This document shows positions 5,874 to 8,048 of a DNA stretch of 8,048 nt, in pieces (within the stretch, counting starts at the first letter, position 1; the number at the start of each line of letters is the position of its first letter). Under the pieces are notes generated by a model that had not been told where the DNA came from, did not search any database, and saw only the letters and a list, made by a program, of their open reading frames with translations. This DNA comes from Chloroflexota bacterium (GTDB lineage: Bacteria > Chloroflexota > Limnocylindria > Limnocylindrales > CSP1-4). Position numbers and translations under genes: made by a program. The stretch lies in NCBI GenBank assembly GCA_021812735.1, contig JAKAMV010000433.1, forward strand, positions 1-8,048. Direction: 5' to 3'.

Positions 5874-6598
5874 CAGCGGCTGGGCACGGCGTCGGTGGGC
5901 CGGCCGGACGCGCCAAGCGCGATCGTCGTGCGCAGGCGCACCAGGGCCCGGTCGGTCGCGCCCGGCGCGCAGTAGCGGAACACGGAGCGGTCCACGGAGT
6001 AGAGCGCCGTCGAGGCGACGCCGATCCGCCCCAGGCGGAACGCGAACACCGGGTTCTGGGGATTGCCCGCGTAGTGGTGGGGCGTTCCGTCGCGGGTCAG
6101 CAGGCCGAAATTGGCCTCGCCGCCGAACGCGTCGTGCAGGGCGCCCAGGAGGTGCCCGGCCGGCTCGGCCTCGGACCACGCGTCCTCCAGCCAGCGCTGG
6201 CCCACCTCGCTGTCCGCGCGGCCCGCGATGCGGCCCTGCCGGCGGTACCGAGCCCGGACGGTCGCATAGCCGCGTAGGTCGCCGTTGTGGCTGAACGCGA
6301 AGCGACCGGCGGGATCGGCGAACGGCTGCGTGTCCGGCAACTGGAGGGTGGACAGCCGCGACGGTCGGCGCAGGTGGACCAGGAGGGCGGTGGTCTCGAC
6401 GGAACCGAGCCCGTCCCTGCCCGGATCGTCGCGGAACGCGCGCACGTCTCGGTAGGAGTGGAGCGCTCCGTCGTCGCCCACCCAGGCCGCGCCCCAGCCG
6501 AAGCCGGCGAGACCGAAGCGCTCGAGCCGCCCGGCGAGGTCCCAGAGCTCGTCGATGCGGAACGGCTCGGCCGCCCGGGCGATGAACTGCTCGCACAT
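5873..6598 (-). CDS. class II glutamine amidotransferase domain protein (YafJ / GATase_4-like)
   Basis: This stand-alone 241-residue protein is made of one class II (Ntn) glutaminase domain. Cys2 follows the initiator Met, which must be removed to expose the nucleophile. GFGWG (32-36), His75 in VHLRRPS, the substrate-pocket HNGD (104-107) and ADSE (128-131) match the conserved HxR, HNG and D-S/E motifs of the family. These domains release ammonia from glutamine or, as in EgtC, hydrolyse a gamma-glutamyl amide; YafJ-type proteins have no attached synthase and their substrate is generally unknown. No signal peptide is present, so it is cytoplasmic. The ATG at 6598 is certain because the catalytic Cys must be residue 2, although the frame stays open far upstream. 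There is no Shine-Dalgarno site; a TATCAT box ends 8 nt before the ATG. There is no ergothioneine (egt) gene beside it, so EgtC is not supported. Confidence 0.9.
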   Translation of the reverse strand: MCEQFIARAAEPFRIDELWDLAGRLERFGLAGFGWGAAWVGDDGALHSYRDVRAFRDDPGRDGLGSVETTALLVHLRRPSRLSTLQLPDTQPFADPAGRFAFSHNGDLRGYATVRARYRRQGRIAGRADSEVGQRWLEDAWSEAEPAGHLLGALHDAFGGEANFGLLTRDGTPHHYAGNPQNPVFAFRLGRIGVASTALYSVDRSVFRYCAPGATDRALVRLRTTIALGASGRPTDAVPSR

Positions 6599-6606
6599 GG
6601 GTGCGA

Positions 6607-6612
6607 ATGATA
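6607..6612 (-). promoter_or_regulatory. -10 box of a probable leaderless promoter for the amidotransferase
   Basis: TATCAT reads 6612 to 6607 on the minus strand, with 8 bases between it and the ATG at 6598, so the transcript should start at or within a base or two of the start codon. The -35 region (around 6630-6635, TCGGCC) is poor. Confidence 0.5.
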
Positions 6613-6665
6613 CGCGGCCGTCCGGGGCGGGCCGAGCGCGCGGGAGGAGGGCGGGCAGACGATGA

Positions 6666-6696
6666 CGGCGCCACCGTTGGGGAACCGGTGGCGCCG
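6666..6696 (-). terminator. 11-bp GC-rich hairpin, probable end of the membrane-pair transcript
   Basis: The arms 6666-6676 and 6686-6696 are perfectly complementary, including GGCGCCACCG and CGGTGGCGCC, with a 9-nt loop. It lies about 70 nt past the stop of the membrane protein gene at 6769 and just upstream of the amidotransferase promoter, where a terminator would be expected. The following minus-strand bases have scattered Ts but no uninterrupted T-tract, so it may be a weak intrinsic or factor-assisted terminator. Confidence 0.55.
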
Positions 6697-6742
6697 CCAT
6701 GGAGACGCGCGGGAGCGGAACAGGGAGCGGCCGGGCGGGAGC

Positions 6743-6763
6743 CCCGCCAAGCCACGTGGCGGG
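6743..6763 (-). terminator. first of two tandem hairpins after the membrane-pair operon
   Basis: CCCGCCA (6743-6749) and TGGCGGG (6757-6763) form a perfect 7-bp stem with a 7-nt loop, 5 nt after the TGA of the gene ending at 6769. No T-tract follows. With the stronger hairpin at 6666-6696 it may protect or end the transcript. Confidence 0.4.
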
Positions 6764-6768
6764 CTGGG

Positions 6769-7434
6769 TCAGCCCTCCACGAGCGACGATGCCTCGCCCG
6801 CGGCCGGGGTGCCGAGGCGCAGCAGGAACCGCACGAACACCAGGCCGCCGGTGGCGCCGAGCAGGACGAGCGAGATCCACAGGATCGCCGGCGCGTACGG
6901 CTGGGGCGCCACGAAGGTCACCCCGTTGCGGACCACGGTTGTCATCGAGACGAGGGCGGTGTTCCACGGGAAGGCGGAGGAGGGGTTGGCGGCCTCCATC
7001 CCGTAGATCTGCGGGACGATGTAGAGGACCGACGCGATGATCAGCAGGATGCTCTGGAGACGCCAGTCGGACGGGTTGTCGTCAGGGTCGCGGAGCAGCT
7101 TCACGAGGGCGGCCCACATCAGGACCACGGTCGCCAGGGGTGCGGTGACGCCGAGGCCGGCGCCGCGCAGGTACACGTTCGGGAACAGGAACACGACGGA
7201 CAGGCACAGCGTGATCACCAGCAGCGCATCGCGGGTGAGGACGAAGCTGAGCCACCAGACGTCGCCGCCGAAGCGGAGCGTCAGCTTCTGCAGGAAGCGC
7301 AGCACGTAGGGCCGCGCGAAGTGGAGCGACAGGGTGAACGCCCACAGGATGGGCAGCACCGCCGCGACGGAGGCCACCATCCAATCGGCGCCGCCGTTGG
7401 TGATGGCATTGGCAAGCTGGTCGCCGTTGAGCAT
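6769..7434 (-). CDS. polytopic membrane protein, paralog of its upstream neighbour, unknown family
   Basis: This complete 221-residue protein has about five membrane segments (18-39, 59-84, 96-113, 127-145 and 180-205). Between the first two is a conserved charged block: LHFARPY (37-43), KLTLRFGGD (50-58), WW (60-61), then RD (68-69) at the start of helix 2. A polar loop follows helix 3 (RDPDDNPSDWR, 115-125). The same block recurs in the gene just upstream, showing that the two are paralogs. The start is firm: ATG at 7434 preceded by AGGAGG (7450-7445 on the minus strand), which overlaps the upstream stop, 14 nt away. The genes are therefore cotranscribed and probably translationally coupled, suggesting a hetero-oligomer. 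I do not recognise the family; no cofactor-binding motif, ATPase motif or signal peptide is evident. Arg, Asp and His at a helix edge would fit a channel, carrier or redox anchor, but this is speculation. Confidence 0.83.
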   Translation of the reverse strand: MLNGDQLANAITNGGADWMVASVAAVLPILWAFTLSLHFARPYVLRFLQKLTLRFGGDVWWLSFVLTRDALLVITLCLSVVFLFPNVYLRGAGLGVTAPLATVVLMWAALVKLLRDPDDNPSDWRLQSILLIIASVLYIVPQIYGMEAANPSSAFPWNTALVSMTTVVRNGVTFVAPQPYAPAILWISLVLLGATGGLVFVRFLLRLGTPAAGEASSLVEG

Positions 7435-7444
7435 CTGACCGGCT

Positions 7445-7450
7445 CCTCCT
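7445..7450 (-). promoter_or_regulatory. Shine-Dalgarno site of the downstream paralog
   Basis: AGGAGG on the minus strand overlaps the TAG stop of the upstream gene and lies 10 nt before the ATG at 7434. It indicates coupled translation of the two membrane proteins and contrasts with the leaderless-type starts nearby. Confidence 0.7.
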
Positions 7451-8048
7451 ACTGGGCCTGGGGCTGCCGGTAGGACAGCCGGAAGTTGTAGACGACGGCC
7501 ACGATCCCGAGGATGCCGACGAGGGCGGCGGAGATGTAGGCCAGCGGCTCCGCGAGAGCCACGTTCTGGGACGTGGTCAGCACGTTGGACAGATTGAGGA
7601 GGCGCGAGCCGGTGAGCGCCTGCGTCTGCGGGCCGAACAGGTACGGCGTGATGTAGAGGGCCGCGCCCAGGCCCAGGAGGACGGTCTGGATCTGCATGCC
7701 GCGGAGGTCCTCATCGCCCTTGCCCATCAGCTTCATCAGCAGGACCACGAAGGCGAGCACGGCGGCCAGGCCGCCCGTCACGGGCAGCGGCTTGGTGCCG
7801 ACGACGTCCGGGTAGAAGAAGATGAACGAGCCGAGGAAGACCTGGAGCAGCATGATGTCGCGCAGGCCGACGTAGATGATCCACCACAGGTCCGCGCCGA
7901 GGCGGAGCGTGAACTTGCCCGTGGTCTTGGCCATGTACGGCCGGGCGACGTGGAGGGCCACCGTCAGGATCCAGAGGATCACGAGGGCGGCGGCGATCGT
8001 TCCCTCGACGAACGCCTCGCCGGCGTCGAAGAGGCCTGAAACCTGGTC
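7449..8048 (-). CDS. polytopic membrane protein, upstream paralog, 5' end outside window
   Basis: The frame is open to the last base, so the gene starts beyond the window; a GTG at 7982 lies inside the first helix and is not the true start. The 199 residues seen hold about five membrane segments (15-35, 54-79, 87-108, 118-138 and 167-187). They also hold the shared charged block: LHVARPY (32-38), KFTLRLGAD (45-53), WW (55-56) and RD (63-64). Over a 41-residue ungapped stretch it shares 19 identities with the downstream protein (residues 33-73 there), and the DQ near both N-termini also lines up. It is therefore nearly full length: the partner has only four residues before that DQ. A short polar loop (GKGDEDLRG, 109-117) replaces the partner's Asp-rich loop, and the tail is polar (SYRQPQAQ). 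The family is not recognised. Being first in the pair, it probably lies nearer the operon promoter, outside the window. Confidence 0.82.
   Translation of the reverse strand, partial: DQVSGLFDAGEAFVEGTIAAALVILWILTVALHVARPYMAKTTGKFTLRLGADLWWIIYVGLRDIMLLQVFLGSFIFFYPDVVGTKPLPVTGGLAAVLAFVVLLMKLMGKGDEDLRGMQIQTVLLGLGAALYITPYLFGPQTQALTGSRLLNLSNVLTTSQNVALAEPLAYISAALVGILGIVAVVYNFRLSYRQPQAQ

Noticed and set aside
5873..6598. Ergothioneine amidohydrolase EgtC as the identity of the class II amidotransferase
   Set aside because: No egt genes are nearby, and the start MCEQFIARA is unlike the MCRHLAYLG-type start of EgtC, so only the broader family is supported.
4659..6755. A 698-codon open frame on the minus strand
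   Set aside because: It runs antisense through the GT87-like gene and in another frame through the amidotransferase. Its product is an Arg/Pro/Ala/Gly-rich low-complexity sequence with no domain, as expected from a GC-rich shadow frame.
6601..7473. A 290-codon plus-strand open frame opposite the membrane pair
   Set aside because: It encodes a Gln/Glu/His/Arg-rich low-complexity product, while the minus strand gives well-formed membrane helices conserved between two paralogs.

Overview
The window is a very GC-rich piece of bacterial chromosome. By eye it is about 70% GC or more, with G or C at most third codon positions, so the opposite strands carry long spurious open frames. Eight genes are complete or nearly so, and two more run off the window edges or sit at them. 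There is no rRNA, tRNA, CRISPR array, insertion sequence or phage gene. The gene set is a GGT-like Ntn hydrolase, AzlCD, an M20 glutamate-carboxypeptidase-like enzyme, a GT87-like membrane enzyme and a class II amidotransferase. Together with apparent leaderless promoters, it suggests a free-living high-GC bacterium such as a Chloroflexota lineage (Limnocylindria-like) or a deep-branching Actinomycetota. The sequence alone does not decide between these.

Layout. (1) 1-2872, plus strand: the 3' part of a gamma-glutamyltransferase-family gene, a 90-residue protein with a four-cysteine zinc-ribbon-like C-terminus, then azlC and azlD, which overlap by 4 nt. (2) 2905-4149, minus strand, convergent with azlD: a complete M20 metallopeptidase of the carboxypeptidase G2 type. 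(3) 4150-4399: a divergent intergenic region with the M20 promoter on one side and a nested inverted repeat in the likely leader of the next gene. (4) 4400-5846, plus strand: a 102-residue three-helix membrane protein and a GT87/DUF2029-like polytopic membrane protein. (5) 5873-6598, minus strand: a class II glutamine amidotransferase with its own leaderless-type promoter. (6) 6666-6764: two hairpins in tandem, the probable end of the next transcript. (7) 6769-8048, minus strand: two adjacent, clearly paralogous polytopic membrane proteins of a family I do not recognise; the upstream one is cut by the window edge.

How the genes may work together. Three enzymes (GGT-like, M20 and class II amidotransferase) belong to families that hydrolyse gamma-glutamyl, C-terminal glutamate or glutamine amide bonds, and AzlCD exports branched-chain amino acids. 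An amino-acid or peptide turnover neighbourhood is therefore plausible. The genes lie in several transcription units on both strands, so this is a theme rather than a demonstrated pathway. The least explained part is the tandem membrane pair at the right end, which shares an unusual charged motif (LHxARPY, then KxTLRxGxDxWW, then RD).
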